A stretch of DNA of 64,000 nucleotides, from NCBI RefSeq assembly GCF_018785265.1, contig NZ_WQPK01000008.1, forward strand, positions 1 to 64,000, given 5' to 3'. Under the pieces are notes generated by a model. The model was not told where the DNA came from and did not search any database. It worked only from the letters and a program-made list of their open reading frames with translations. This stretch comes from Collinsella aerofaciens. Lineage in GTDB: Bacteria; Actinomycetota; Coriobacteriia; Coriobacteriales; Coriobacteriaceae. The translations under genes and the position numbers were made by a program. Numbering within the stretch: the stretch's first letter is position 1; every line of letters begins with the position of its first letter. Below, in pieces: positions 1 to 9,045 of this stretch.

Positions 1-17
1 CAACCGTATTCCAGATT

Positions 18-1103
18 CTAGGACGCCGGGCCGACTCGCTTCGGATGGGGCTCTACACCAACTTTCTCGACACTACCCTCGTAGAGCTTGATGTCGTCGT
101 TGCCGAGGTCCTGGAACGTCACGCGCAGGTCCTCCTTGAACGAGATCGGGTCGGGAAGGTGCCACCTGTAGAGGCCGTGCCTGGGCAGCGCGTCGTCGTT
201 GGTCGCGAGCATCGGGTTCGGGTTCGACTTGCCCGCGCTGAAGCGGTCGCGCGTGGCGTCGCGCGTCGAGCGGTACGGGTAGCCGGCGAACAGCGTGTTG
301 AAGCACTGCGCCTCGGGCAGCGCGTGGGGCGGCCTGTCGAGGAAGGCCCAGGCACCGCCGAAGTAGTCCTCGGCTCCCGTCGAGGTGACCGTGGGGAACT
401 CCTCGTCGCCGTCGAGGAAGAACTTCATCTCGCCCTCGCCCCACCAATAGCGCTCCAGGGCGCACAGGGCCATGTAGGTGCCGACGTAGTAGCCCTTACC
501 GCGCACGCCGTCGAGCACGGTGTAGTCGACGCCCCTGCGGGTGCTGCGCTCGCGGTTAAAACGGGCGTGGAAGTACATGGCGTCGTCCGGCACGTCGGTG
601 AGCGCGTAGTTGAACGTGTAGAAGATGTACTTAATGAACCCGGGGTGCTCGCTCGTAAGCGTGACTTTGGCGTGCTTCCTGAAAGGCATCTCGAAGTAGC
701 AGTTCATGCCGCCCGTCGGGTTCACGCAGATGGGCATCGAGTTGACGATGGCGCGCTCACCGAAGCCGTTGCAGAAGAAGTCGCCGACAGGGCACTCGAC
801 CGAGGGGGTCTCCTCGTCGTCCCAGTAGAAGCGCAGCACGAGGTCGCGCATGACGAAGCTGCCGGCGGCGGTCTTGTCGGGGACGGTCATCCAGATGTGG
901 CGGATGATGCCGGGGCCCTCGATGTCCGCGAGCGTGATGGTCTCGCCGGACTCAAGGGGCACGCAGCACGAGCCCTTGCGGCCGACGCCGAGGTGGCTGG
1001 CCGACATGGCGGCGCGGCCCTTCTCGCCCGTGATGTTCTCGGGGGTGATGGCGCGGCTTTCCTCACCGCCGTGCATCCACACGTCTTTAAGGAACTCTCT
1101 CAT
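18..1103 (-). CDS. GH172 (DUF2961) family glycoside hydrolase
   Basis: This 361-residue cytosolic protein (no signal peptide) matches the DUF2961 family, now GH172, whose characterised members are alpha-fructofuranosidase/difructose-anhydride enzymes and arabinofuranosidases. Family-typical stretches include GIIRHIWMT near residue 65, PVGDFFCNGFG near 105, TSTGAEDYFGGAW near 245, and YRWHLPDPI near 320. It starts 13 bases after the PTS IIA gene stops, with a strong GAGGAGG ribosome site, so it is the last gene of the PTS operon. I infer it splits the phosphorylated or free disaccharide brought in by that PTS; the actual sugar cannot be read from sequence. Family assignment is firm, substrate is open. 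Confidence 0.85.
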   Translation of the reverse strand: MREFLKDVWMHGGEESRAITPENITGEKGRAAMSASHLGVGRKGSCCVPLESGETITLADIEGPGIIRHIWMTVPDKTAAGSFVMRDLVLRFYWDDEETPSVECPVGDFFCNGFGERAIVNSMPICVNPTGGMNCYFEMPFRKHAKVTLTSEHPGFIKYIFYTFNYALTDVPDDAMYFHARFNRERSTRRGVDYTVLDGVRGKGYYVGTYMALCALERYWWGEGEMKFFLDGDEEFPTVTSTGAEDYFGGAWAFLDRPPHALPEAQCFNTLFAGYPYRSTRDATRDRFSAGKSNPNPMLATNDDALPRHGLYRWHLPDPISFKEDLRVTFQDLGNDDIKLYEGSVEKVGVEPHPKRVGPAS

Positions 1104-1115
1104 CGTCGACCTCCT

Positions 1116-1514
1116 CTATTCGTCGTCTTCGCACTCGGCGGAACTGGCACCGTTCACGTAGACGATCTGCTGGCGCGCCTCGTCGACGAGGGCGTCGAAA
1201 TCGAGTTTCTCGTCGGGGCGCGCGAGCGCGACCGTCATGGCGAGCGGGAGGTTGACACCCGCGATCACGTGGATCCGGTCGGAGGCGAAGCGGGAGAAGC
1301 GCTGGTTCACGCTGCCGCCGAGCGCGTCGGTAAGGACGACGACCTCGTCAGTGCCCGAAAGCGCCGCCTCGACCGCCGCGTCGAGCCCCTCGCCGTTGTC
1401 GTTCACGTAGGCGCACACGGCGTTGACGGCGTCGCTCTTACCCGTAAGGAACTCGAGGGTGTCCTTGAAGCCCTGGGCGAGAAGGGAATGGCTCGCCACA
1501 ACTATCTTTCTCAT
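1116..1514 (-). CDS. PTS mannose-family EIIA component
   Basis: This is a 132-residue EIIA-Man domain protein. It accepts phosphate from HPr on a histidine close to the N-terminus (His9 in the ASHSLLAQG stretch) and passes it to EIIB. The following KDTLEF and the VVLTDALGGSVNQ segment near residue 85 are typical of the fold. It is a stand-alone IIA, not fused to IIB, and lies between the IID gene and the GH172 hydrolase in one operon. Domain assignment is secure; sugar specificity of the mannose/fructose/sorbose family cannot be told from IIA. Confidence 0.92.
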   Translation of the reverse strand: MRKIVVASHSLLAQGFKDTLEFLTGKSDAVNAVCAYVNDNGEGLDAAVEAALSGTDEVVVLTDALGGSVNQRFSRFASDRIHVIAGVNLPLAMTVALARPDEKLDFDALVDEARQQIVYVNGASSAECEDDE

Positions 1515-1540
1515 TGATTCACCAATCTCTTGGGTCGAAG

Positions 1541-2371
1541 CTAGGCGAGGATGCCGGCGGCGGAGGCGACCATCGCGAGGACGATCACCACGAGGATGAG
1601 GGCCGTCATGCTCGCGTTCTTCTTGGTAAGAAGGTAATACGCGCTTCCCGTGATGGCGGCGGGGATCATGGCAGGCAGGATCTTGTCGAGCAGCGGCTGA
1701 ATCTCCATCGAGACGTCGCCGAAGCTGAAGCTAATCGGGCAGGTGACGCCGATGACCGAGGCGATGAGGCAGCCGACCACGGTGAGGCCGAGCACGGAGG
1801 CGGCGGCAGTGAGGTTGGGAAGCTTCTCGCTGAAGTCGGTGACGAGCTTCACACCCTGCTTGTAGCCGAACTCGAGGGCGTGCATGCGGACCCAGAAGAT
1901 GGCCAGGATGAGCGCGAACCAGATGCCGGCTCCCACGGGGTTGCCCTCGATGGCCATATAGGCGGCGATGGAGCCCATGATGGTCGGGATCATGGTCATG
2001 AGCAGGGAGTCGCCGACGCCGGCGAGCGGTCCCATGGTGCCGATCTTCAGGTCTTGGACGGCGTCCGCCGCCGCGAGGCCGTCACGCTCCTCCATGGCCA
2101 CGCAGGCGCCGAGGATGATGGCGGCGAGCCAAGGCTGGGTGTTGTAGTAGCGGAAGTGGTTGTTGAGCGCTTGCTTATAGTCCTCGTCGTTCGTGTAGAT
2201 CTTCCTCAGGATCGGCGAGAGGGCGTAGGCGACCGAGGCGCCCTGCTGGGTCTGGTAGTTGAAGGTGCACACGCTCATGAGCCAGCGCCAGTTCGCGTTG
2301 CGCAGGTCCTTCTTGGTGACCTTATAGCCGGAGGGCTTGCCCTCGACGGCGGTGATGTTCTCGTTTTCCAT
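1541..2371 (-). CDS. PTS mannose-family EIID membrane component
   Basis: This 276-residue protein is the IID partner of the mannose-type permease, which together with IIC forms the sugar channel. The N-terminal part has the family pattern (RNANWRWLMSVCTFNYQTQQG, then a GxxGPLAGVGDSLL segment near residue 135 that is a IID hallmark), followed by hydrophobic segments to the C-terminus. Its start lies three bases after the IIC stop, so translation is likely coupled. The order IIB-IIC-IID-IIA-hydrolase is a complete transporter set. Confidence 0.92.
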   Translation of the reverse strand: MENENITAVEGKPSGYKVTKKDLRNANWRWLMSVCTFNYQTQQGASVAYALSPILRKIYTNDEDYKQALNNHFRYYNTQPWLAAIILGACVAMEERDGLAAADAVQDLKIGTMGPLAGVGDSLLMTMIPTIMGSIAAYMAIEGNPVGAGIWFALILAIFWVRMHALEFGYKQGVKLVTDFSEKLPNLTAAASVLGLTVVGCLIASVIGVTCPISFSFGDVSMEIQPLLDKILPAMIPAAITGSAYYLLTKKNASMTALILVVIVLAMVASAAGILA

Positions 2372-2373
2372 GG

Positions 2374-3159
2374 TTACTCATCCTCTCCGATGAAGGCGTC
2401 TGCGGAAGCGTGGGCGGCGAGCTCGGTGTCCCTCTCGGCACGCTGGTAGAACGCGATCGCGAGGGCAACGCCGACGATGGCGGCGCCGATGATGGGCACG
2501 TTCAGGAAGGCCGAGAGGAAGAAGCCGGCGAGCAGGTACTGGAAGTACTTGCCGGTGGGCATGTAGCGGAGCAGCATGGCGATACCGATGGCCGGGAGCA
2601 TCTTGCCGGCGAGGGTGAGGCCGGAGAGGAACCACTGGGGCATAACCTCGAGGAGCCAGTTGACGGCGGGCTGGCCGAGGGTCACGGAGACAAAGACGGG
2701 CAGGGCGGCGCACAGGCCGAAGAGCGCGGGGCAGACCCACAGGATGGCGTTCATCTGATTGAACTTACCCTCGTTGCAGAACTTCTGGGACTTCTCGACG
2801 ACGAAGCCGTTGAGGATCTTGACGATGACGTCGAGCTGGATGCCGAGCATGCCGACCGGCAGGCCGATGGCGAGGCCCGTGTCCGTGCCCAGGGTCACGC
2901 CGTAGGCTGTGGCGATGATGGCCATCGTGCCGTAGTCGGGAATCGACGAGCCGCCGAAGCCCGCGACGCCGAGCTGCATGAGCTGGATGGTGCCGCCGAT
3001 GACGAGGCCGGTCTGCCAGTCGCCCATGACGACGCCGGTGATAAGGCCCCAGAAGACGGCATAGTTGACGAAGATCATCGGGATGCCGTAGTAGTCCACG
3101 TGCTTGATGAAGGCAAGCAGGGTCAAAAGGACGACCTGCAGAATAGTGAAGTTGACCAT
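2374..3159 (-). CDS. PTS mannose-family EIIC membrane component
   Basis: This is the 261-residue IIC subunit of a mannose-family PTS, rich in hydrophobic helices. The IGGTIQLMQLGVAGFGG segment near residue 55 and the GLPVGMLGIQLD segment near 100 are characteristic of the family. It begins behind a clear GGAGG ribosome site ten bases past the IIB stop and almost touches IID. With IID it forms the membrane translocator. The C-terminus is charged and cytosolic. Sugar specificity is not visible. Confidence 0.92.
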   Translation of the reverse strand: MVNFTILQVVLLTLLAFIKHVDYYGIPMIFVNYAVFWGLITGVVMGDWQTGLVIGGTIQLMQLGVAGFGGSSIPDYGTMAIIATAYGVTLGTDTGLAIGLPVGMLGIQLDVIVKILNGFVVEKSQKFCNEGKFNQMNAILWVCPALFGLCAALPVFVSVTLGQPAVNWLLEVMPQWFLSGLTLAGKMLPAIGIAMLLRYMPTGKYFQYLLAGFFLSAFLNVPIIGAAIVGVALAIAFYQRAERDTELAAHASADAFIGEDE

Positions 3160-3168
3160 GATCCCTCC

Positions 3169-3642
3169 TTAGATGAGGTCGGCGACGGAGACGGGCTTGT
3201 CGGCGGGCACGAACTGTGCCGTCACCTTGACGCCGCGGGCGATGAGCGCCTTGTAGCTCTGGACGTTCTCGGCGGAGGCATAGGCGCGCTGGGTGAGCTG
3301 GACGCCGCCCTCCTTGACAAGAGAGCCGCCGACGATCAGCGACGGGAGCTCGATGCCCGACTCGACCAGGTGAAGGATCGTCTCGGGCTCCTTGGCGATG
3401 ACAAAGACCTTCTCGCGGTTGTACTTGCCCGCCGCGAAGTTCTTGAGCGCGGTCTCCTCGGAGATGATCGAGACGGCCATGCCCGCGGGGCGCGCCATCC
3501 TCATGGTGGACTTCAGGACCTCGTCGCCGGCGACCTTGTCGTCGATGACCATGACTCGGGTCGCGCCCGACACCGGGGCCCACTGCGTCACGATGATGCC
3601 GTGAAGCAGGCGATTGTCGATTCGTGCCATAACAACACTCAT
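3169..3642 (-). CDS. PTS mannose-family EIIB component
   Basis: This 157-residue protein is the IIB subunit that carries phosphate on a histidine and hands it to the incoming sugar. The active-site stretch MARIDNRLLHGIIVTQW near the N-terminus contains the phosphorylated His. I chose the ATG that gives MSVVMARIDN because an AGGAG ribosome site sits six bases upstream; the open frame runs 23 codons further up without support. It is the first gene of the five-gene operon, and the regulator gene lies just upstream on the same strand. Confidence 0.93.
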   Translation of the reverse strand: MSVVMARIDNRLLHGIIVTQWAPVSGATRVMVIDDKVAGDEVLKSTMRMARPAGMAVSIISEETALKNFAAGKYNREKVFVIAKEPETILHLVESGIELPSLIVGGSLVKEGGVQLTQRAYASAENVQSYKALIARGVKVTAQFVPADKPVSVADLI

Positions 3643-3683
3643 GTTTGCTCCTATCAAATGAAGTTTTACGTTCGGTACTGCCT

Positions 3684-3706
3684 CGGCGCTATCCGGATTC
3701 GCGCCG
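3684..3706. promoter_or_regulatory. Inverted repeat upstream of the PTS operon
   Basis: Arms CGGCGC and GCGCCG separated by 11 bases lie 42 bases upstream of the IIB start, in the 123-base gap between the regulator gene and the PTS operon. The position suits an operator or a 5' leader hairpin. I found no -24/-12 sigma-54 promoter (TGGC/TGC) in this gap, which agrees with the regulator lacking the sigma-54 contact loop. Function is inferred from position only. Confidence 0.3.
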
Positions 3707-3765
3707 GGCAAGGGGTTATCGGATTATTGAGGACGCGCGGTCAGCTTGCGGCGGCGCGGGGAAGG

Positions 3766-6507
3766 TCACTCGTCGAGCAGGAGGTCCGAGGAGCCGAGGC
3801 GCTCTTCTCGCGCCGGGGCGGCGCTCACGCTTATGTAGTCGAAGACATATGCGATCTCGCTTACGGGAACCTCTACGCGATAGCGCGTCGAGATGCTCGA
3901 GAAGCTCTGCCTGAAGGACTCGATGAAATCGGCGCGTTCCTCCTCGAAGCGGTCCTGGCCAACGTAGGTCTCAATGGGGTTTCTGGTAACAAGGCGCTCG
4001 ACGAGACAGCAGAGGTGGACATAGAGCCCAATGATGGCGTTGCTGCCGATCTTCTCGCCTGTCCTGCGCTGAAGCTCGTGCACGGCGCTCTCGATCTCGT
4101 GGAATAGCCGCTCCGGGTCGAGGATGGTGATGGAGCGGATGACGTTCTGCAGCGTCATGTTCGAGAGCAGCTTCTCGTGGAAAGAAGAGAGCTCGGAAGC
4201 GTCAAGCCACCTGCCGAACACGGCATCAACCTTAGAGGCGGACGCCGTCGACATGATGTCCTCGAGGGCGACGAAGGGGACGGAGACGACCCCGGGGTCT
4301 CCCGTGCCGATGACGGCGCAGACGCGGTGCTCGGAAAAAACGGCGTCGTTCGACCCGTTCGCGACGAGCTGCTTGAAGGGCCTCGTGAGCAGGCGCGCGC
4401 CTATGGTGCGCGGGAGGCTCTGCGAGACGAGCTGGCGTATCCTCTCCGCGGCGTCGACCCCGGACTCGGAGCAGAAGACGATGGCGTCCTCACGGTTGAC
4501 GCGCTCGATCACCTTGCAGTGCGTCACGCACGCGGCGGTCGCATCGCCAAGAACCTCGGCGATGGACTTGCCGCCGAGCAGCCCGACCCCGATCTCGAGC
4601 GCAAGACCGGTAGAGACGTTGTCCACCACGCCGATAGTGGAGTCGGTAACGTTCTCGAGGGCCTTATAGGCCTCCTCCAAGGAGCCCATGTCGACGAGGA
4701 ACACGACCCCGGTGCAGTAGGAATGGCGGTCGACGAGGCGCTGGAGCGGACCGACGATGTCCTTCAGCTGCTGGTCGTAGGGCATGTCGACAGCCTCGTA
4801 CACATGCATGCCGAGCATACGGTTCGCCGCGTCGGCGATGCTCGTCGCCGTTGAGTAGCCGTGGGACAAGATGACGCAGAGCGTCCGAAGGGCCTTCGCA
4901 TCGCGAGACTCCGATGCGACGCACAGCGTCAGAAGCGTCTTCGTGAAGTGATCGAGCGAGATTCCCAGCGCCCCTTCCACGTCTGCGGCGACCTGATCGG
5001 AGACACTCGAGGCAAACGGCAATTCGGAGGTCACGGCACCGAGGAGATGGGAGATTTGCTCCGCACAGGCAGACTTTCGCTTAGCCAGGCCGATACCCGG
5101 CCACAACTGCAGGCAAATCTCCTGGGCCAGTAGAAAAGCAACCTTCCTCGAAAGCTCGATGCCATAAGAAGAGCCTGCGTCGGCAAGGACCGCGCCCACG
5201 ACGCGCTCGAAGGCGCGCGACCTCGAGGAGGCGACGCCGTGGTCGAAGATCAAGTGATCCTCAACGCCGCGCACAGCGGAGACAGCTTGCGAGACAAGCT
5301 CGGAGACAGAGAGCTCCCCGGCGCAGAATCGCTCATCGAGAGAGCACAGGGCATCGAGCGCCTGCTCGACCGGCCCTGTGCTCTCGGCGGCATCCAGAGA
5401 CGCGTCAATCAGAACGCCATCGTCGGGCTGTTGATCGATCTGCGCGGAGGAGAGGAGCCCGCTGGGAAGAAGATACGGGCGAACGACGACGTAGTCGCCC
5501 TCGCGATTGAGGAACGCTTTGGCGCAGCAGTTCGTCACGCAGGCGCGCAAGCCGGCGATGTTATCGGAAAAGTCCGCGTTCACGAGACAACGGTATGCGC
5601 CGCGGCTGATCTTCACATCAGAACCGATTCGGCACCCCTCGCTGCGCAGGAAGCTCAAGATGAGATCCTCGCGCTCCTCGGGGGTCCGCTCCTTGAGTGA
5701 GGGGACGCGGGCACAGATGGGCATTTTGCTGTAGGCCGAGGAAACCTTCAGATCATCGGCGGAAAGCGTCGTCGAAAGAACGAGGCGAGCGCGCGGCGCA
5801 TCCTGGGAGGCATCGAGCCCGAGGGCCGTCGCAAGGCAGTGTTCCATCGCAGAGGGAGAAAGTGCCTCGATGCCGTTGACAAAGACCACGCCCCCGCGCG
5901 ATTTCGCGATCGACTCGTCAAGAAGTCCATTGAACGAGGCGGCGTCCGGGACCCCGGTGCAGTCGATGCGCAAATAGGAGGAGTCGCGGGACAGCAAGCC
6001 CTAGTTCTTGCCGTACTCGTACACAAGACGAGAAAGGAAAGACTTGCCGACACCCACGCCGCCGCTCAAGAGGATGGGCAGGCCGAACGGAGGGTACTGA
6101 ACCGCAGCCTTGCACTGCTCGACAACGGAGCTGAGGCTCAGGTCGAAGCCCACGGCACGCGCGAAGTCACGGTGATCGGCGATTCCCGTCGCCTGGATGA
6201 GGTCGGCGAGCGAGGCGTACTCGCTTGCAGAGAGCTTTACCTGAAAACGCTTCTGGAACGCGCGGCGATGAAAATAACGGACAGGCCTGCCCGCCACCTT
6301 AACCACAAGGCCGGCGCGAACAAGGTCGTTGAGGTACTGGCTCGCCAGGCTCCTGGAGATGATGAGCGTCTCGGCGATGTCGGAGGTGGACAGACGGGCA
6401 AGGTCGTCGAGCGAGACGGCAGAGGTGAGGGCCTCGAGATGCTCGAGAATCCTGTCCCTCATGTCGACGGGCTTCTTTGCCAAGCTGTCCTGTGCGGTCT
6501 TGTCCAT
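3766..6507 (-). pseudogene. LevR/ManR-like PTS regulator split by an in-frame amber codon
   Basis: The frame codes for about 912 residues: an N-terminal winged helix (about 30-80), the start of an AAA+ domain with Walker A GGVGVGKS (149-156), an EIIA-Man-like domain with acceptor His in ILSHGYSTATS (about 549), an EIIB-like part, and a C-terminal PRD with GLYVHL (about 830). A TAG at 6001-6003 interrupts it right after YEYGKN, where family members read on through (Gln or Lys, then GLL). Frames on both sides are identical, so one substitution explains it. The AAA+ part is degenerate: the GAFTGA loop is missing and the Walker B reads VVFVNG instead of LFLDE. The family normally senses PTS phosphorylation state and activates the adjacent operon. 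Readthrough or a second start (TTG at 5997) could still yield product; otherwise it is inactive. Confidence 0.8.
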
Positions 6508-6517
6508 GACTTCTTAC

Positions 6518-6533
6518 CTCCTTGTACAAGGAG
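6518..6533. promoter_or_regulatory. Perfect 16-bp palindrome at the regulator ribosome site
   Basis: CTCCTTGTACAAGGAG overlaps the AAGGAGG ribosome site of the LevR-like gene. On the mRNA it would fold as a six-base stem with a GTAC loop that hides the Shine-Dalgarno sequence. A TATACT -10-like hexamer lies immediately upstream (6533-6538), so the same bases could be a DNA operator at the transcription start. The palindrome is seen; its role is inferred. Confidence 0.4.
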
Positions 6534-6682
6534 TATAAGGGGAACACAGAGAACGGAAGGGGGCGCGTGGGGGAATCAACAGCCCCGAGGAGAAGTTCAC
6601 CACTTGAGGGGCAGAAAACAACGGCCATTGAACATTCAGGGCCGACGCTCAACACTTCGGCTCGACACTTCGCTTTGGAAAG

Positions 6683-6734
6683 GGCCCTGCGCGCCGGGGT
6701 CCCAACATAAAGAAGGGCCCCGGCGCGCAGGGCC
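6683..6734 (-). terminator. Long-stem terminator after the nucleosidase remnant
   Basis: A perfect 17-bp GC-rich stem (6683-6699 with 6718-6734) closes an 18-base loop and overlaps the last base of the nucleosidase stop codon. On the minus strand it is followed by a short CCCTTTCC stretch, so the U tract is weak but the stem is very stable. It most likely ended the ancestral nucleosidase gene. Confidence 0.6.
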
Positions 6735-6985
6735 TAAAGCTTAACCATGCGCGCGGCGAAGCGGGCGCAGTCGCAGGCGGCCTTCTTCTCGAAGGTGTTG
6801 TAGTCGACGACCTGGCCCTCGGCGCAGGGCTTGTCGCTGATGGCGCGCACGACGACGAGGGGCACGCCGTTGAGATAGGCGGCCTGCACGATGGTGCAGC
6901 CCTCCATCTCGCAGCACAGGTCGCCGAAGGTCGCGAGGATGCGCTCCTTCTGTTCCGCGGGCGAGACGACTCGGTGGGCAAGGTC
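6734..6985 (-). pseudogene. 5'-methylthioadenosine/SAH nucleosidase, C-terminal remnant
   Basis: Only the last 80 or so codons remain. They include the family signature around FGDLCCEMEG (the Met-Glu ribose-binding pair), AAYLNGVPLVVVRAISD (catalytic Asp context), and a C-terminal VDYNTFEKKA. Intact MTA/SAH nucleosidases are about 230 residues long and hydrolyse methylthioadenosine and S-adenosylhomocysteine. Homology stops near position 6985, where the sequence switches to unrelated material with a short forward open frame. The N-terminal two thirds, the start codon and promoter are gone, so this is a dead fragment at a rearrangement junction. Confidence 0.75.
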
Positions 6986-7021
6986 CTCTCAAAAGGGGTC
7001 GTCCGACGCCGCAAGGCCTCG

Positions 7022-7189
7022 ATGACCGACTACCGTCTCGAGCAAGTGGCGGATTACCTCTACACTATCGAACTTGCCTTGGTCAAGTACGAGGCCAAGG
7101 AGAACGGTGAGACGTACAACAAGTTCTTCGGAGGTATAGGCTCTTTCAAGAGGAGCTGGCTCAAGCAAGCCCGCAACAAGCGGATATAG
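7022..7189 (+). CDS. Short protein or gene fragment of unknown family
   Basis: A 55-codon frame begins at ATG with no good ribosome site and ends in a lysine/arginine-rich tail (FKRSWLKQARNKRI). Base composition is less GC-biased than its neighbours, with codons such as ACT, CTT and ATA. It starts where nucleosidase homology ends, so it looks like the C-terminal remnant of a foreign gene left by insertion or deletion. I do not recognise a family. The 200 bases that follow, up to the guaA terminator, show no convincing gene. Confidence 0.25.
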   Translation: MTDYRLEQVADYLYTIELALVKYEAKENGETYNKFFGGIGSFKRSWLKQARNKRI

Positions 7190-7384
7190 CTGGTCTCGCG
7201 GTTTCGCAAGGAACGGTCAGTTCTCCTCTGGCGAGGAATCCCGGGCGACGTGCTTCGAGCAGCGGAAGCTGAAGCGCAAGCAGAAGCAGCGCGGGCATTG
7301 ATCGGTGCCGACATGGGCCCAGACGTGAACAGTGCTACGTCCCCTGTTCACGGGGCGCGAAACCGCAAAGGTTGCACAGAGGTT

Positions 7385-7428
7385 GCAAAATAAGAAGCCC
7401 CCGACCTGTTTTCGCAGGTCAGAGGCTT
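7385..7428 (-). terminator. Rho-independent terminator of guaA
   Basis: On the minus strand, AAGCCTCTGACCTG pairs imperfectly with CAGGTCGGGGGCTT around a short loop and is followed by CTTATTTT. It lies 19 bases past the guaA stop codon. Confidence 0.85.
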
Positions 7429-7446
7429 GAAATCAACGAATATCGT

Positions 7447-9045
7447 TTACTCCCACTCGATGGTCGCGGGCGGCTTGGACGTGATGTCGTAGCAGACGCG
7501 GTTGGCACCGGGGACCTCGGCAACAATGCGGCCGGAAATGCGGGCCAGCACGTCGTAGGGCAGCTTGGCCCAGTCGGCGGTCATGGCATCGCTGGACTCG
7601 ACGGCACGCAGGATGATCGGACGCTGGTAGGTGCGCTCGTCGCCCATAACGCCGACGGACTTAATGTCGGGCAGAACCGCGAAATACTGCCAGCAGCTGT
7701 GCTCGGAGTTGCGCTCGCCGGTCTGCTCAAACAGGCGCTGGTTGTAGGCATCCAGCTCCTCGCGCACGATAGCGTCGGCGTTCTTGAGGATCTCGAGTTT
7801 CTCCTTGTCGACCGCACCGATGGTGCGGATGGCAAGACCCGGGCCCGGGAAAGGCTGGCGGAACACGATGTGACCCGGCAGGCCCAGTGCCAGACCAAGC
7901 GCGCGGACCTCGTCCTTAAAGAAGTGGTCGAGCGGCTCGATGAGGTCGAAGTGCACGCCCTCGGGGAACGGGATCAGGTTGTGATGGCTCTTGATGGTGG
8001 CCGTCTTGCCGCCCGTCTTGCGAGCGCCGGACTCGATGATGTCGGGGTAGATGGTGCCCTGAGCCAGGTACTTGACCGGCTTGCCATCGGTCTCGAGCTG
8101 CTGCGCCACGGCGAAGAACTCTTTCCAAAACTGCGTACCGATGATGCGGCGCTTCTCCTCGGGCTCGGTCACACCGGCCAGAAGCTCGGCATAACGGTCC
8201 TCGGCGTGGACGTGGATAAAGTCGACGTCAAACTGCTTGGTGAAGACCTCCTCCACCTGCTCAGGCTCGCCCTTGCGCAGCAGGCCGTGGTTGATGAACA
8301 CGCAGGTCATCTGCTTGCCCACGGCGCGAGCGCCCAGCGCAGCCACGACGGAGGAGTCGACGCCACCGGACAGGGCCAGAATCACGCGGTCGTCGCCGAC
8401 CTTCTCGCGGAACTCGGCCGTCATGGTCTCGACCAGGTTGTCCATGCTCCAGTTGGGCTCCAGGCCGCAGATCTCAAACAGGAAGTTGCTCAGCAGCTGC
8501 TGACCATACTCGGAGTGCTTGACCTCGGGGTGGAACTGCGTGGTGAAAATCTTGCGCTCGACGCACTCCATGGCGGCAACCGGGCACACGTCAGTGCTGG
8601 CGGTAACGGTAAAGCCCTCGGGCACCTCGGAAACGGCGTCGCGGTGGCTCATCCACACGGTCTGCTCCATGGGCGTGGAGTTAAAGAGCTTGGCGCCGGC
8701 CGTGCGCGTGATGGTGGCGCGGCCGTACTCGCCCACCTCGGAGTGGCCGACCTTGCCGCCGAGCGTCACGGCCGTGATCTGATGGCCGTAGCAGAAGCCC
8801 AGGACGGGAAGGCCCAGGTCAAAGATGGCGGGATCTATAGACGGAGCGTCCTCGGCATACACGGAAGCCGGACCGCCGGAAAGGATGAGCGCAGAGGCGT
8901 TCATCTCGCGAATCTCGTCGGCCGAGATGTCGCAGGGGACAATCTCGGAATACACGTTGAGGTCGCGGACGCGACGGGCAATGAGCTGACCGTACTGCGC
9001 ACCAAAGTCGAGTACGAGGACCTTTGCGGAAGCCTTTTGATCCAT
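7447..9045 (-). CDS. guaA: GMP synthase (glutamine-hydrolysing)
   Basis: This 532-residue two-domain enzyme makes GMP from XMP, ATP and glutamine, the last step of guanine nucleotide synthesis. The N-terminal class I amidotransferase has the nucleophile in GFCYGHQ and the catalytic pair in FHPEV; the ATP pyrophosphatase domain has the PP-loop LSGGVDSS; the C-terminal dimerisation domain ends in the family-typical TSKPPATIEWE. The chosen ATG gives MDQKASAKVLVLDFG and follows an AGAGGGGG ribosome site; the open frame extends 12 codons further. It is transcribed alone and ends at a strong terminator. Confidence 0.97.
   Translation of the reverse strand: MDQKASAKVLVLDFGAQYGQLIARRVRDLNVYSEIVPCDISADEIREMNASALILSGGPASVYAEDAPSIDPAIFDLGLPVLGFCYGHQITAVTLGGKVGHSEVGEYGRATITRTAGAKLFNSTPMEQTVWMSHRDAVSEVPEGFTVTASTDVCPVAAMECVERKIFTTQFHPEVKHSEYGQQLLSNFLFEICGLEPNWSMDNLVETMTAEFREKVGDDRVILALSGGVDSSVVAALGARAVGKQMTCVFINHGLLRKGEPEQVEEVFTKQFDVDFIHVHAEDRYAELLAGVTEPEEKRRIIGTQFWKEFFAVAQQLETDGKPVKYLAQGTIYPDIIESGARKTGGKTATIKSHHNLIPFPEGVHFDLIEPLDHFFKDEVRALGLALGLPGHIVFRQPFPGPGLAIRTIGAVDKEKLEILKNADAIVREELDAYNQRLFEQTGERNSEHSCWQYFAVLPDIKSVGVMGDERTYQRPIILRAVESSDAMTADWAKLPYDVLARISGRIVAEVPGANRVCYDITSKPPATIEWE

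Noticed and set aside
45-1517. Long forward open frame (490 codons) opposite the GH172 and IIA genes
   Set aside because: High-GC shadow: Val/Arg/Asp/His-rich composition, no family pattern, while the opposite strand has clear homologues.
3643-3765. Sigma-54 promoter upstream of the PTS operon
   Set aside because: No TGGC-N8-TGC element found, and the regulator lacks GAFTGA.
7060-7314. Minus-strand open frame in the gap before guaA
   Set aside because: No ribosome site; Ala/Ser/Arg composition of a shadow frame.
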